Positions 21,794 to 30,516 of a stretch of 64,000 bases of DNA are shown piece after piece. The notes below the pieces were generated by a model. That model did not search any database. It worked only from the letters and a program-made list of their open reading frames with translations, and had not been told where the DNA came from. The translations under genes and the position numbers were made by a program. The number at the start of each line of letters is the position of its first letter. Position 1 is the stretch's first letter. The stretch is from Bordetella genomosp. 9. Its GTDB lineage: Bacteria > Pseudomonadota > Gammaproteobacteria > Burkholderiales > Burkholderiaceae_B. Location of the stretch: contig NZ_NEVJ01000001.1 of NCBI RefSeq assembly GCF_002261425.1, forward strand, positions 434,001 through 498,000, written 5' to 3'.

Positions 21794-21831
21794 CGTACAG
21801 GTGAATTCTGGACAACTGTACAGGTTCATTC
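21794..21831 (+). promoter_or_regulatory. Direct-repeat operator candidate for MocR regulator
   Basis: CGTACAGGTGAATTC (21794-21808) and TGTACAGGTTCATTC (21817-21831) match at 12 of 15 positions, spaced 23 bases start to start (about two helical turns), on the same strand. MocR/GabR-type regulators characteristically bind direct repeats. The second copy ends exactly at the regulator start codon. Confidence 0.7.
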
Positions 21832-23280
21832 ATGGCTGATCTTCCCTTCCTGGACTTCCGACCTCTGCGCGACCGCGCACAGGCACCTACGCTGGTGCAG
21901 CAACTGATCGACGCCGTCGTGCGCGCCATCGAAGCGCGCGCCCTGGCGCCCGGCATGTCGCTGCCATCGGTGCGCGAATTCGCGCGGGCCTACGACGTCA
22001 GCACCTTTACGGTGGCCAGCGCCTACGCCCGCCTGGTCGCGCAGGGTTGGCTGCAGGCGCGCCCGGGCTCGGGCTACCGGGTGGCCGCGCGCGCGCCCGC
22101 GGTGGCGCGGGCGGCGGCGCCGGCGCCGCAACCCTGGCAGCCGCCCACGCCCGGCGCCGAATGGCTCCTGTCCGATGTGTTCGCCGACCATTCCATTCCG
22201 GTCAAGTCCGGCTGCGGCTGGCTGCCGGGCGAATGGCTGAACGAAGCCGGCCTGCATCTGGGGCTGCGCCACGTCGCGCGCGTCCCGGGCGGCCGCATCG
22301 CGGGCTATGGGCATCCCTACGGTTACGTGCCGCTGCGCGAGGCCATCGCCACGCATGCCGCGTCGCTGGGCATGCCTGTCGATACCGGGCAGGTGCTGTT
22401 GACCCAGGGCGTGACGCACGGCCTGGATCTCGCCATCCGCACGCTGCTGCGCCCGGGCGACGCGGTGATCGTCGAACAGCCCTGTTATGCCAACCTGCTG
22501 GCGCTGCTCAGGCTGGCCGGCCTGCGCGCCGTGGCGGTGCCGCGCACGGTGGACGGCCTGGACATCGGCGAGCTCGAGCACGCGGCCCAGGCGCATCGCC
22601 CGCGCGCCATGATCATCAATACCGTACTGCAGAATCCCACCGGCACCAGCCTGACCATGGCCAATGCCTACCAGGTGCTGCGCATCGCCGAGCAGCACGA
22701 CTGCTGGGTCATCGAAGACGACATCTCGCGCGAGCTGGCGCCGGGCGTCGCGCCGGTGCTGGCCGCCCTGGACGGCCTGCGCAGGGTCATCTACCTGAGC
22801 GGCTATTCCAAGGTCATCAGCCCGTCCGTGCGGGTGGGTTATGCGGTCGCCCATCCGGACATCGTGCGCGACATGGCGCGCACCAAGATGGCGGTGGGAC
22901 TGACGTCGCCGGAAATCATGGAGCGGGTGGTGCACGAGGCTCTGCGCGACAGCCGTTATCGCGCGCATGTGGCGGGGCTGCGCGAGCGGCTGGCCCTGGC
23001 GCATGAAACCGTGGCGCGCCGCCTGGCGGAGCTCGGCATGACCGTGCGCGCGGAGCCGCGCGCCGGGCTGTTCCTGTGGGCCCGCCTGCCCGACGGCGGC
23101 GAGCCGGGCGCCAACGCCCTGGCCCAGCGGGCCTTGCGCGACGGCATCTGGCTGGCGCCCGGTTCCTATTTCGACGCCGAGCAGCGCGACGTGCCCTGGA
23201 TCAGGCTGAACGTCGCCTATTCCGATGACGAAAGGCTTTGGCGTTTCCTGGCCGTGCAGGTGCCCGGCCGTTCGGGGTGA
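21832..23280 (+). CDS. MocR/GabR-type transcriptional regulator with aminotransferase domain
   Basis: A 482-residue PLP-dependent regulator. An N-terminal GntR-type winged helix (about 15-80, with SLPSVREFARAYDVS) is joined to a full-length type I aminotransferase-like domain whose PLP lysine is Lys327 in LSGYSKV. Proteins of this class bind DNA at direct repeats and sense amino compounds through PLP. Its divergent position next to the beta-alanine transaminase operon suggests it controls that operon and itself in response to beta-alanine or a related omega-amino acid. The specific effector is inferred, not seen. Confidence 0.9.
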   Translation: MADLPFLDFRPLRDRAQAPTLVQQLIDAVVRAIEARALAPGMSLPSVREFARAYDVSTFTVASAYARLVAQGWLQARPGSGYRVAARAPAVARAAAPAPQPWQPPTPGAEWLLSDVFADHSIPVKSGCGWLPGEWLNEAGLHLGLRHVARVPGGRIAGYGHPYGYVPLREAIATHAASLGMPVDTGQVLLTQGVTHGLDLAIRTLLRPGDAVIVEQPCYANLLALLRLAGLRAVAVPRTVDGLDIGELEHAAQAHRPRAMIINTVLQNPTGTSLTMANAYQVLRIAEQHDCWVIEDDISRELAPGVAPVLAALDGLRRVIYLSGYSKVISPSVRVGYAVAHPDIVRDMARTKMAVGLTSPEIMERVVHEALRDSRYRAHVAGLRERLALAHETVARRLAELGMTVRAEPRAGLFLWARLPDGGEPGANALAQRALRDGIWLAPGSYFDAEQRDVPWIRLNVAYSDDERLWRFLAVQVPGRSG

Positions 23281-23303
23281 TGCACGGCCATTCAGGCCCC
23301 CGT

Positions 23304-23819
23304 TCAGCCCCGTTCATACACCACGAAATCGTAGGCGTAGCCGTTTTCGGCCGGCTGGGGCCGGCGTGAAACCTCGCGCCAGCGGAACGTGGGCAGGTGC
23401 GGAAACCAGGCGTCGCCGTCGATGTCGGCATCGATCTCGGTGGCGACGATGCGTTCCGCATGGTCCAGCACCGCGCCGAAGATCTGCGCCCCGCCGATGA
23501 TGAAGACTTCATCCGTGTCGCCGGCCGCACGCAGGGCGGCGTCGATATCGGGCACCACGATGGCGCCGTCGGCGGCATAGCCGGGCGTCCGGCTGATGAC
23601 GATATTGCTGCGGCCCGGCAGGGGCCGTCCCAGGGATTCCCAGGTCTTGCGGCCCATCACGATGGGATGGCCCAGCGTCGTCCGCTTGAAATGCGCCAGG
23701 TCGCCCGGCAGTTTCCATGGCAGGCCGTTGTCGCGGCCGATCACCCGGTTGCGCGCATACGCCACCACCAGGGTCAGCCGGGGCCGGCCGCCCGCGGAAC
23801 CCGCATTTGCCACGCTCAT
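23304..23819 (-). CDS. folA: Dihydrofolate reductase
   Basis: A 171-residue dihydrofolate reductase, reducing dihydrofolate to tetrahydrofolate with NADPH. Motifs: [15 protein letters not shown] with the catalytic acid Asp40, [17 protein letters not shown] for NADPH binding, and IIGGAQIF. The start overlaps the thyA stop by four bases (ATGA), coupling DHFR to the enzyme that generates its substrate. The first 12 residues extend slightly beyond the fold. Confidence 0.96.
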   Translation of the reverse strand: MSVANAGSAGGRPRLTLVVAYARNRVIGRDNGLPWKLPGDLAHFKRTTLGHPIVMGRKTWESLGRPLPGRSNIVISRTPGYAADGAIVVPDIDAALRAAGDTDEVFIIGGAQIFGAVLDHAERIVATEIDADIDGDAWFPHLPTFRWREVSRRPQPAENGYAYDFVVYERG

Positions 23820-24610
23820 ACCGCCACCGCCCCCTTGATATGCGGATGGCTCTGGTAGTCGACCACTTCCAGGTCTTCGTATTCGTACTCGAAGAGGGAC
23901 GCGGGCTTGCGCTTGATGTTCAGTTTGGGATACGGATACGGCTGGCGCGACAGCTGCAGCTCGACCTGCTCGAAATGATTGCTATAGATATGGCAATCGC
24001 CGCCCGTCCAGATGAAATCGCCCACCTCCAGGTCGCATTGCTGGGCCACCAGGTGGGTCAGCAAGGCATAGCTGGCGATATTGAACGGCACGCCCAGGAA
24101 AATGTCGGCGCTGCGTTGGTAGAGCTGGCAGGACAGCTTGCCGTCCGCCACGTAGAACTGGATCAGCGCGTGGCACGGCGGCAGGGCCATGCGTGGAATG
24201 TCGGCGACGTTCCAGGCCGATACGATCAGCCGGCGCGAGTCCGGATTGCGGCGGATCTGATCCAGCAATTGCGAAATCTGGTCGATGTGCTTGCCGTCCG
24301 GGGTCGGCCAGGATCGCCATTGCACGCCGTAGACCGGCCCCAGGTTGCCGTCCGCGTCCGCCCACTCGTCCCAGATCGTGACGCCGCGCTCCTGCAGCCA
24401 GCGGACGTTGCTGTCGCCGCGCAGGAACCACAGCAGCTCGATGAAGATGCTCTTGGTATGCAGCTTCTTGGTGGTGATCAGCGGAAAACCCTGCGACAGG
24501 TCGAACCGCATCTGGTATCCGAACACCGAGCGCGTCCCCGTTCCGGTGCGGTCGGTCTTGGTGACGCCATGCTCATAGACATGGCGCATGAAGTCTTCGT
24601 ATTGGCCCAT
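23816..24610 (-). CDS. thyA: Thymidylate synthase
   Basis: A 264-residue thymidylate synthase, identical in length to E. coli ThyA, converting dUMP to dTMP with methylene-tetrahydrofolate. The catalytic nucleophile is Cys146 in [31 protein letters not shown] is the folate/dUMP-binding block. The start is ATG 24610 ([12 protein letters not shown]); the frame stays open 11 codons further upstream but that part is not conserved in the family. Forms a thyA-folA operon. Confidence 0.97.
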   Translation of the reverse strand: MGQYEDFMRHVYEHGVTKTDRTGTGTRSVFGYQMRFDLSQGFPLITTKKLHTKSIFIELLWFLRGDSNVRWLQERGVTIWDEWADADGNLGPVYGVQWRSWPTPDGKHIDQISQLLDQIRRNPDSRRLIVSAWNVADIPRMALPPCHALIQFYVADGKLSCQLYQRSADIFLGVPFNIASYALLTHLVAQQCDLEVGDFIWTGGDCHIYSNHFEQVELQLSRQPYPYPKLNIKRKPASLFEYEYEDLEVVDYQSHPHIKGAVAV

Positions 24611-24626
24611 GGCGTCCCGCTGCGGC

Positions 24627-25109
24627 TCAGTTCGCGTCGGCATTCGGGTTCGTGGCGTCGGCCGCGCCGGCCTCGACCACGTCGACGGAAAACGTCAGTT
24701 CGGCGGTCTTCGCCAGCATCGCCGACGCCGAGCAGTATTTTTCGTGCGACAGCTGCACGGCGCGCTCGACCGCGGCGCGCGGCAGCTTGTGGCCCGTGAC
24801 GGTGAACGCGAAGTTGATGCGCGTGAAAACCTTGGGATCGGTCTCGGCGCGATCGGCTTCCAGCTTGACGCTGCATCCCGTGACCGCGTGGCGGCCGCGC
24901 TTGAGGATGAGCACCACGTCGTACGCCGTACAGCCGCCGGTGCCGGCCAGCACCATTTCCATGGGGCGCAGGGCCAGATCGTGCCCGCCGCCATCCACCG
25001 CGCCGTCCATCACGGCGACATGGCCGCTACCCGATTTGGCCACGAACAACATGCCCGACGGGCCGCCCCAATCGATCGTGCATTCCATGTCGAAATCCTG
25101 ATTCGTCAT
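24627..25109 (-). CDS. OsmC family protein
   Basis: A 160-residue OsmC/Ohr-superfamily protein, most like the YhfA subgroup. The two conserved cysteines, Cys60 ([10 protein letters not shown]) and Cys126 ([11 protein letters not shown]), match the redox-active pair used by OsmC/Ohr peroxidases, so a thiol-dependent hydroperoxide reductase role is plausible, though YhfA-like members are poorly characterised. ATG 25109 is preferred over an in-frame TTG at 25118. It lies 16 bases upstream of thyA and probably shares its transcript. Confidence 0.85.
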   Translation of the reverse strand: MTNQDFDMECTIDWGGPSGMLFVAKSGSGHVAVMDGAVDGGGHDLALRPMEMVLAGTGGCTAYDVVLILKRGRHAVTGCSVKLEADRAETDPKVFTRINFAFTVTGHKLPRAAVERAVQLSHEKYCSASAMLAKTAELTFSVDVVEAGAADATNPNADAN

Positions 25110-25192
25110 CGCAAACAAGGATCATAGCCCGTTCCAGGCCCGGTCTTTGCAGTCTCCTTACAATGGGAATGTCCGAGTCCAAGGAGTCTTTC

Positions 25193-25870
25193 ATGCCGTA
25201 CCCGCAGCAGCCATCCCCCGCGTTTCCGCCCCTGGTCCGCCGCAAGAGTCCGCTGGACGCCCTGCTGGGCGAGGCGGACCGCGCCCTGCGGGTGCTGGCC
25301 GGCGCCTCCAGCGCAGGACGGCCCTATCCCCCGGGACGCGAAACCCCGGAGACGCTCACCCCCGCCGAGCGCCGCCATGCGGCCGGGTTGATGCGGGTGA
25401 ATCACGTCGGGGAAATCTGCGCCCAGGCCCTCTACCGGGGCCAGGCGATGGGCTGCGCGGATGCCGCCACCCGCCAGATGTTCCACCAGGCCGCCTCGGA
25501 AGAGGTGGACCATCTGGCCTGGTGCGAGCGGCGCCTGGGAGAGCTGCGCAGCCGGCCCAGCTTCCTGAATCCGCTGTGGTACGCCGGGTCGTTCGGCATG
25601 GGCCTGCTGGCCAGCCGCACCGGGGTGCGGCGCAATCTGGGCTTCATGGCGGAAACCGAGCGGCAGGTGGAAGCGCACCTGGAAAGCCACCTCAAGCGGC
25701 TCCCCGCGCCGGACCACCGTTCCCGGCAGGTGGTGGAGCAGATGAAGCAGGACGAAATCAACCACCGGGTCAGCGCCGAGCGTGCCGGGGCGGCCGCGTT
25801 GTCGTGGCCGGTACGCGGCGCGATGCGGGCGCTTTCGCGAGTGATGACGGGCACCGCATACTGGATCTGA
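25193..25870 (+). CDS. coq7: Demethoxyubiquinone hydroxylase Coq7
   Basis: A 225-residue diiron monooxygenase that hydroxylates demethoxyubiquinone in ubiquinone synthesis at the inner membrane. The iron ligands appear in order: NHVGEICA (Glu74), SEEVDH (Glu/His near 103-107), the AETERQVEAHL helix and DEINH near the C-terminus. ATG 25193 is chosen because AAGGAG lies 7 bases before it; an in-frame ATG at 25163 overlaps a TACAAT -10-like hexamer (25159-25164). A GAAGCCGG/CCGGCTTC hairpin (25869-25891) without a T tract straddles the stop codon. Confidence 0.93.
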   Translation: MPYPQQPSPAFPPLVRRKSPLDALLGEADRALRVLAGASSAGRPYPPGRETPETLTPAERRHAAGLMRVNHVGEICAQALYRGQAMGCADAATRQMFHQAASEEVDHLAWCERRLGELRSRPSFLNPLWYAGSFGMGLLASRTGVRRNLGFMAETERQVEAHLESHLKRLPAPDHRSRQVVEQMKQDEINHRVSAERAGAAALSWPVRGAMRALSRVMTGTAYWI

Positions 25871-25891
25871 AGCCGGTCTACGCCCGGCTTC

Positions 25892-26105
25892 ACACTGTTA
25901 CAGGGTTAACCCCCTCTGGCCCGGCCTTGGCGCGGCCGGATCGGCACAGGCGTTGCTGCGTCGAAATCGACGATATTCGCGGTGTGTGCCGGCCAAGCCG
26001 GGCAAGGCTGGGCATTGGTTGTCGATGCCGGAAATCGGTCGGAAATTTAATGCGATGCACAAAAACAACAGTTTGTGGCCCGTTGAATTGCCCCAAAAAT
26101 TCTTC
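25892..26105. other. Gene-free intergenic segment with repeats
   Basis: No convincing coding frame is visible; the part beyond about 26040 is clearly more AT-rich than its surroundings. CAGGGTTAACCCCCTCTG (25901-25918) is repeated as CAGGGTTAACCCTCTG at 26211-26226. TGCGATGCA (26051-26059) is the reverse complement of TGCATCGCA (26107-26115), and both are followed by CAAAAA. Confidence 0.6.
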
Positions 26106-26134
26106 TTGCATCGCACAAAAAGTTTGGCTAAGAT
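26106..26134 (+). promoter_or_regulatory. Sigma70-like promoter for small RNA
   Basis: TTGCAT (26106-26111), a 17-base spacer, and TAAGAT (26129-26134). The predicted start is near 26141. The spacing is ideal and the hexamers are moderate. No ORF follows before a terminator, which supports a non-coding transcript. Confidence 0.6.
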
Positions 26135-26140
26135 TCGTAC

Positions 26141-26305
26141 ATCGGATGTCGAAACGCAGTCGGCGCGGTGCAAAACCCCGACAGCAGACAGAGTACCTGG
26201 GAGGGTACTCCAGGGTTAACCCTCTGCGACATGCCACGGTTGTCTCCTCCACCCTCCTCCTTTGGTGGATTTAGCCCGAGATCGTCAGATCTCGGGCTTT
26301 TTTTT
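26141..26305 (+). ncRNA. Candidate small RNA with CU-rich anti-Shine-Dalgarno-like loop
   Basis: A predicted transcript of about 165 bases between a sigma70-like promoter and a strong terminator, upstream of tviB. Hairpin 1 is GAGTACC (26191-26197), loop TGGGAG, GGTACTC (26204-26210). Hairpin 2 is CCACC (26249-26253), loop CTCCTCCTTT, GGTGG (26264-26268), preceded by TGTCTCCT. The CTCCTCC loop is complementary to ribosome binding sites and is also able to pair with the purine-rich loop and arm of hairpin 1. Loops of this type occur in trans-acting small RNAs. It could instead be a leader attenuator for tviB; the terminator then lies 100 bases before the start. No known family name is assigned. 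Confidence 0.6.
26273..26305 (+). terminator. Strong Rho-independent terminator before tviB
   Basis: AGCCCGAGAT (26273-26282), loop CGTCAG, ATCTCGGGCT (26289-26298), followed by eight T residues starting at 26298. Confidence 0.95.
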
Positions 26306-26404
26306 ATCTTTTTTCTGCCTTGCCCTGTCCACAGCCGTTCCGGCCCCGCGTCCCGCTCCCGCGTCCACTAAAATCGCCGAATCTATAGCGGCAGGAAATC
26401 CGTC

Positions 26405-27682
26405 ATGTTGGGTATACGGGATGTGAAGTTGGCCATCGTCGGCCTGGGCTACGTCGGCTTGCCCCTGGCCGTGGAGTTCGGCAAGAAGCGTCCCGTCCTG
26501 GGCTTCGATATCAACACGGACCGCATCGCCGAACTGCGGCAGGGACGCGACCACACGCTGGAAGTCGAGCCCGACGAACTCGCGGCCGCCGCGCAGCTGT
26601 CGTTCACCGCCGACGCCGCGGAGTTGGCGCAGGCCAATGTCTACATCGTCACGGTGCCCACGCCGATCGACGCCTACAAGCAGCCCGACCTGACGCCGCT
26701 GCGCAAGGCCAGCGAAACCATAGGCCGCGTGCTCAAGCGCGGGGATATCGTCATCTACGAATCCACGGTCTATCCCGGCGCCACTGAAGAAGAATGCGTG
26801 CCGGTGCTGGAGCGCGTATCCGGGCTGGTCTACAACCGAGATTTCTACGCCGGCTACAGCCCGGAGCGGATCAATCCGGGCGACAAGACGCACCGCGTCA
26901 ATACCATCAAGAAGGTGACCTCCGGTTCGACGCCGGAAGTCGCGGATCTGGTCGATGCCTTGTACGGTGAAATCGTCACCGCGGGCACGCACAAGGCCGC
27001 GTCGATCCGCGTCGCCGAAGCGGCCAAGGTCATCGAAAACACCCAGCGCGACGTCAATATCGCCTTGATCAACGAGCTGGCGCTGATCTTCAACAAAATG
27101 GGCATCGATACCGAGGCGGTGCTGCAGGCGGCCGGCACCAAGTGGAATTTCCTGCCGTTCCGCCCGGGCCTGGTGGGCGGGCATTGCATCGGCGTCGATC
27201 CCTATTACCTCACGCACAAGGCGCAGAGCCTGGGCTACCACCCCGAAATCATCCTGGCGGGCCGGCGCTTGAACGACGCCATGGGCGGCTACGTCGTATC
27301 GCAGCTGGTCAAGGCCATGACCAAGCGGCGCATCCACGTGCAGGGCGCCCGGGTCCTGGTCATGGGCCTGACCTTCAAGGAAAATTGTCCCGACCTGCGC
27401 AATACGCGGATCGTCGATATCGTGGCCGAACTGCGCGAATACGGCGTCGAAGTCGACGTCTACGATCCCTGGGTGGATCCGGCCGAGGCGCGCGCCGAAT
27501 ACGATATCGAGCCGGTGGCCGCGCCGCAGGACGGGCGCTATGACGGCATCGTTCTTGCGGTAGCTCATCGGCAGTTCGCCGAACTGGGCGCCGGGCGCAT
27601 CCGCGCCTATGGCAAGCCCCAGCACGTGCTGTATGACCTGAAGTACGTGCTGCAGCCCGATGAATCGGACCTGCGTTTGTAA
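26405..27682 (+). CDS. tviB: UDP-N-acetylglucosamine 6-dehydrogenase, TviB/WbpO type
   Basis: A 425-residue UDP-sugar dehydrogenase of the TviB/WbpO group, oxidising UDP-GlcNAc or UDP-GalNAc to the uronic acid with 2 NAD+. The N-terminal Rossmann motif GLGYVGLP (13-20), [11 protein letters not shown], and the catalytic Cys261 in [12 protein letters not shown] are diagnostic. CAGGAAAT precedes ATG 26405. It pairs with the downstream epimerase (24-base gap) to make UDP-GalNAcA, a precursor of Vi-like polysaccharide, O-antigen or capsule. No glycosyltransferase or export gene is nearby. Confidence 0.93.
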   Translation: MLGIRDVKLAIVGLGYVGLPLAVEFGKKRPVLGFDINTDRIAELRQGRDHTLEVEPDELAAAAQLSFTADAAELAQANVYIVTVPTPIDAYKQPDLTPLRKASETIGRVLKRGDIVIYESTVYPGATEEECVPVLERVSGLVYNRDFYAGYSPERINPGDKTHRVNTIKKVTSGSTPEVADLVDALYGEIVTAGTHKAASIRVAEAAKVIENTQRDVNIALINELALIFNKMGIDTEAVLQAAGTKWNFLPFRPGLVGGHCIGVDPYYLTHKAQSLGYHPEIILAGRRLNDAMGGYVVSQLVKAMTKRRIHVQGARVLVMGLTFKENCPDLRNTRIVDIVAELREYGVEVDVYDPWVDPAEARAEYDIEPVAAPQDGRYDGIVLAVAHRQFAELGAGRIRAYGKPQHVLYDLKYVLQPDESDLRL

Positions 27683-27706
27683 TCCACGTTTGAAAAAGGG
27701 CAAAGC

Positions 27707-28732
27707 ATGTCGCAACGCTACCAACAAATCACTGAAGATCTGCGCCAGTCGCCCCGCGCCTGGCTGGTGACCGGCTGCGCCGGGTTCATCGGCTCGAACC
27801 TCGTGGAAACGCTGCTGAAACTGGACCAGACGGTGGTCGGCCTGGATAACTTCGCCACCGGGCATCAGCACAATCTGGACGAAGTCATGGAGCTGGTCTC
27901 GGCCGAGCAGTGGGGCCGCTTCACCTTCATCGAAGGCGATATCCGCGACCTGGACACCTGCCGCAAGGCCGTCACGGACGTGGACTACGTGCTGCATCAG
28001 GCGGCGCTGGGCTCGGTGCCGCGCTCCCTGCAGGATCCCATCGCCACCAATTCGGTGAACATCGACGGCTTCCTGAACATCCTGGTCGCGGCGCGCGACG
28101 CGGGCGTGCAGGGCTTCGTCTACGCGGCGTCCAGCTCCACCTACGGCGACCATCCGGCGCTGCCGAAGGTCGAGTCCGCCATCGGCAATCCCCTGTCGCC
28201 CTACGCGGTGACCAAGTATGTGAACGAGCTGTACGCCGACGTGTTCGCCCGGGCCTATGGCTTCGGCGCGGTGGGGCTGCGCTATTTCAACGTATTCGGC
28301 AAGCGGCAGGATCCCAACGGCGCGTATGCCGCCGTCATCCCGAAGTGGATAGGCGCGATGATCCGCGGCGAAGACGTGGTGATCAACGGCGACGGCGAGA
28401 CCAGCCGCGATTTCTGCTTCGTGGAAAACGCCGTGCAGGCCAATCTGCTGGCGGCGCTGGCGCAGCCCCAGGGCAAGCACCAGGTCTACAACGTCGCATG
28501 CAATGCGCGCACCAGCCTGAACCAGTTGTTCGAGCACCTGAAGCGGCTGCTGGCCAAGCACGGCGTGCAGTACGACAAGGCGCCGGTCTACGGCAACTTC
28601 CGCCCGGGCGACGTGCGGCACTCGCAGGCCGACATCGCCAAGGCCAACGATCAGCTGGGCTATACGCCCATGCACGACATCATCGAGGGCCTGGAAGTCG
28701 CCATGCCCTGGTACACGCAGTTCCTGCGGTAG
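27707..28732 (+). CDS. tviC: UDP-N-acetylglucosamine 4-epimerase, TviC/WbpP type
   Basis: A 341-residue extended short-chain dehydrogenase of the WbpP/TviC group, interconverting UDP-GlcNAc and UDP-GalNAc (or their uronic acids). It has the NAD motif GCAGFIG near residue 24, the SSSTYGDHP active-site serine region and YAVTK with the catalytic Tyr-Lys pair, and an N-terminal extension of about 20 residues typical of WbpP. Second gene of the tviB-tviC operon. Confidence 0.92.
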   Translation: MSQRYQQITEDLRQSPRAWLVTGCAGFIGSNLVETLLKLDQTVVGLDNFATGHQHNLDEVMELVSAEQWGRFTFIEGDIRDLDTCRKAVTDVDYVLHQAALGSVPRSLQDPIATNSVNIDGFLNILVAARDAGVQGFVYAASSSTYGDHPALPKVESAIGNPLSPYAVTKYVNELYADVFARAYGFGAVGLRYFNVFGKRQDPNGAYAAVIPKWIGAMIRGEDVVINGDGETSRDFCFVENAVQANLLAALAQPQGKHQVYNVACNARTSLNQLFEHLKRLLAKHGVQYDKAPVYGNFRPGDVRHSQADIAKANDQLGYTPMHDIIEGLEVAMPWYTQFLR

Positions 28733-28744
28733 TCCGCGCCCGGC

Positions 28745-28769
28745 AAAAAGCCGCCAGGACCGGCGGCTT
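28745..28769 (-). terminator. Rho-independent terminator for algC
   Basis: Read on the minus strand, AAGCCGCC (28769-28762), a six-base loop and GGCGGCTT (28755-28748) are followed by a run of T (A run at 28745-28749 on the plus strand). It lies between the convergent tviC and algC genes and is oriented for algC. Confidence 0.8.
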
Positions 28770-28824
28770 CGGGCAATCCCGGGCCTGGTAATGCCGATCG
28801 GCAGTGCCAGGCCTTTGCTTTTGA

Positions 28825-30222
28825 CTAGAAAGGCAGCTTGGCGTCCGGCTTCAGCGCCAGCAACTGCTTGCGGAAGTCGTCCTGGATGCGCGCCAGCGCG
28901 GCGTCGTTATCCGCTTCAAAGCGCAGCACTACGACCGGCGTCGTGTTCGACGGCCGGGCCAGGCCGAAGCCGTCCGGGTATTCGGCGCGCACGCCGTCGA
29001 TGGTGACCACGTCGATCGCGCCGTCGAACTTGCCTTTTTCCTGCAGGTTCCTGACCAGTTCGAAGGGTTCGCCTTCCTGCATTTCCAGCTTCAGTTCGGG
29101 CGTGGAGATGGCCTTGGGCAGGGCTTCCAGCATGGCCGACGGGTTGGCGTCGCGGGACACGATTTCCAGCAGGCGCGCGCCGGTGTACAGGCCGTCGTCG
29201 AAGCCATACCAGCGTTCCTTGAAGAAGGTGTGGCCGCTCATTTCGCCGGCCAGCGGCGCCCCGGTTTCGGCCAGCTTGGCCTTGACCAGCGAGTGGCCGG
29301 TCTGCCACATCAGCGGCTGCCCGCCGGCTTCCTTGACGGCCAGGCCGACGTGGCGGCTGCACTTGACGTCATAGATGATCATGCCGCCCGGATTGCGGGA
29401 CAGCACGTCGCGCGCGTACAGGATCAGCTGGCGGTCGGGCCAGATGATTTCGCCGGATTTGGTCACCACGCCCAGGCGGTCGCCGTCGCCATCGAAGGCC
29501 AGGCCGATCTCGCAATCGGTGGTCTTCAGGCAATGGATCAGGTCTTCCAGGTTGTGCGGGTCGGCCGGGTCGGGATGGTGGTTGGGGAAGTTGCCGTCGA
29601 CGTCGCAGAACAACTCGGTCACATCGCAGCCCATTTCACGGAACAGCCGCGGGGCGATGGCGCCGGCCACGCCGTTGCCGCAGTCGATGGCGATCTTCAT
29701 CGGGCGGGCCAGCTTGACGTCGCCGACGATGCGCTCGATATAGCGGCCGACGATATCCATGGTGCGGCGGCGGCCGGGGGTGACGCCGGCCGGGGCCTGG
29801 CCGCCGGCGGCGTCCATGGCCACGCGCAGGTTCTGGATGTCCGGACCGTACAGCGCGGCGCCGCCCATCATCATCTTGAAGCCGTTGTACTTGGGCGGGT
29901 TATGGCTGCCGGTGACGGCGACGCCCGAACCGGTCTTTTCCGTATAGGCGCCGAAATACACCAGGGGGGTCGGCACTTCGCCGATATCCAGGGTGCTGAT
30001 GCCGCCGGCGTTCAGGCCTTCCTGCAGGGCCAGAGCCAGTTCTTCGCTGCTGAGACGGCCGTCGCGGCCGATCACGAGTTCCGGAATGTTCTTCTCGCGC
30101 GCCAGCGCCGCCAGGGCCAGGCCCAGTTCGCGCGCGAAGCGCGCATTCAGCAGGTCGGGCACGGTGCCGCGTATGTCGTACGCCTTGAAGATAGAGGCCG
30201 GGAAAGACGACGCATTACCCAC
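28825..30222 (-). CDS. algC: Phosphomannomutase/phosphoglucomutase
   Basis: A 465-residue alpha-D-phosphohexomutase of the AlgC/ManB class, interconverting hexose 1- and 6-phosphates for polysaccharide and LPS precursors. The phosphoserine loop is TGSHNPP (Ser106), the Mg-binding loop is DGDGDR, and the sugar-binding loop is GEMSGH. The start is GTG 30222, preceded by AAAGGAA at good spacing; an in-frame GTG at 30258 lacks a ribosome binding site, so the longer form is less likely. Convergent with tviC; a functional link through nucleotide-sugar supply is plausible. Confidence 0.93.
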   Translation of the reverse strand: MGNASSFPASIFKAYDIRGTVPDLLNARFARELGLALAALAREKNIPELVIGRDGRLSSEELALALQEGLNAGGISTLDIGEVPTPLVYFGAYTEKTGSGVAVTGSHNPPKYNGFKMMMGGAALYGPDIQNLRVAMDAAGGQAPAGVTPGRRRTMDIVGRYIERIVGDVKLARPMKIAIDCGNGVAGAIAPRLFREMGCDVTELFCDVDGNFPNHHPDPADPHNLEDLIHCLKTTDCEIGLAFDGDGDRLGVVTKSGEIIWPDRQLILYARDVLSRNPGGMIIYDVKCSRHVGLAVKEAGGQPLMWQTGHSLVKAKLAETGAPLAGEMSGHTFFKERWYGFDDGLYTGARLLEIVSRDANPSAMLEALPKAISTPELKLEMQEGEPFELVRNLQEKGKFDGAIDVVTIDGVRAEYPDGFGLARPSNTTPVVVLRFEADNDAALARIQDDFRKQLLALKPDAKLPF

Positions 30223-30302
30223 GGTAGTTCCTTTGTGGTCAGGTGATTCGATAGACACGGATGGCGATTATCCCCGATAAGCGGGGCCGGACCGCGCAGG
30301 GC

Positions 30303-30342
30303 GCATGGCCTAATGACTATGCCCTAATGCTATGCCCTAATG
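30303..30342. repeat. 13-bp tandem repeat in algC/oxidase intergenic region
   Basis: CTATGCCCTAATG occurs twice in perfect tandem (30317-30329, 30330-30342), preceded by a degenerate copy (about 30303-30315). It sits in the roughly 290-base region between the divergent algC and FAD-oxidase starts; otherwise no feature is visible there. Confidence 0.8.
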
Positions 30343-30516
30343 CGCGAGCCCGGGCGGGGACCGGGGTATGGATCCTGGAATTGTGGCACGGCGTGCGGAA
30401 GGTCGAATGTGTCCGAACCCGACAATCCTGACCGGGTGTTGCCGGCCCGCTATCAGTCCTACAATAGCGCTCTCCGCCCGGCTGCGCATCGGGCGCCTCA
30501 TAGCAAACGGTGGACG

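Noticed and set aside
25164..25191. Longer coq7 start at ATG 25163
   Set aside because: The ATG overlaps a -10-like element and has no ribosome binding site, whereas ATG 25193 has AAGGAG.
26285..28675. Long minus-strand frame opposite tviB/tviC
   Set aside because: Shadow of two well-identified genes; it also runs through a strong terminator.
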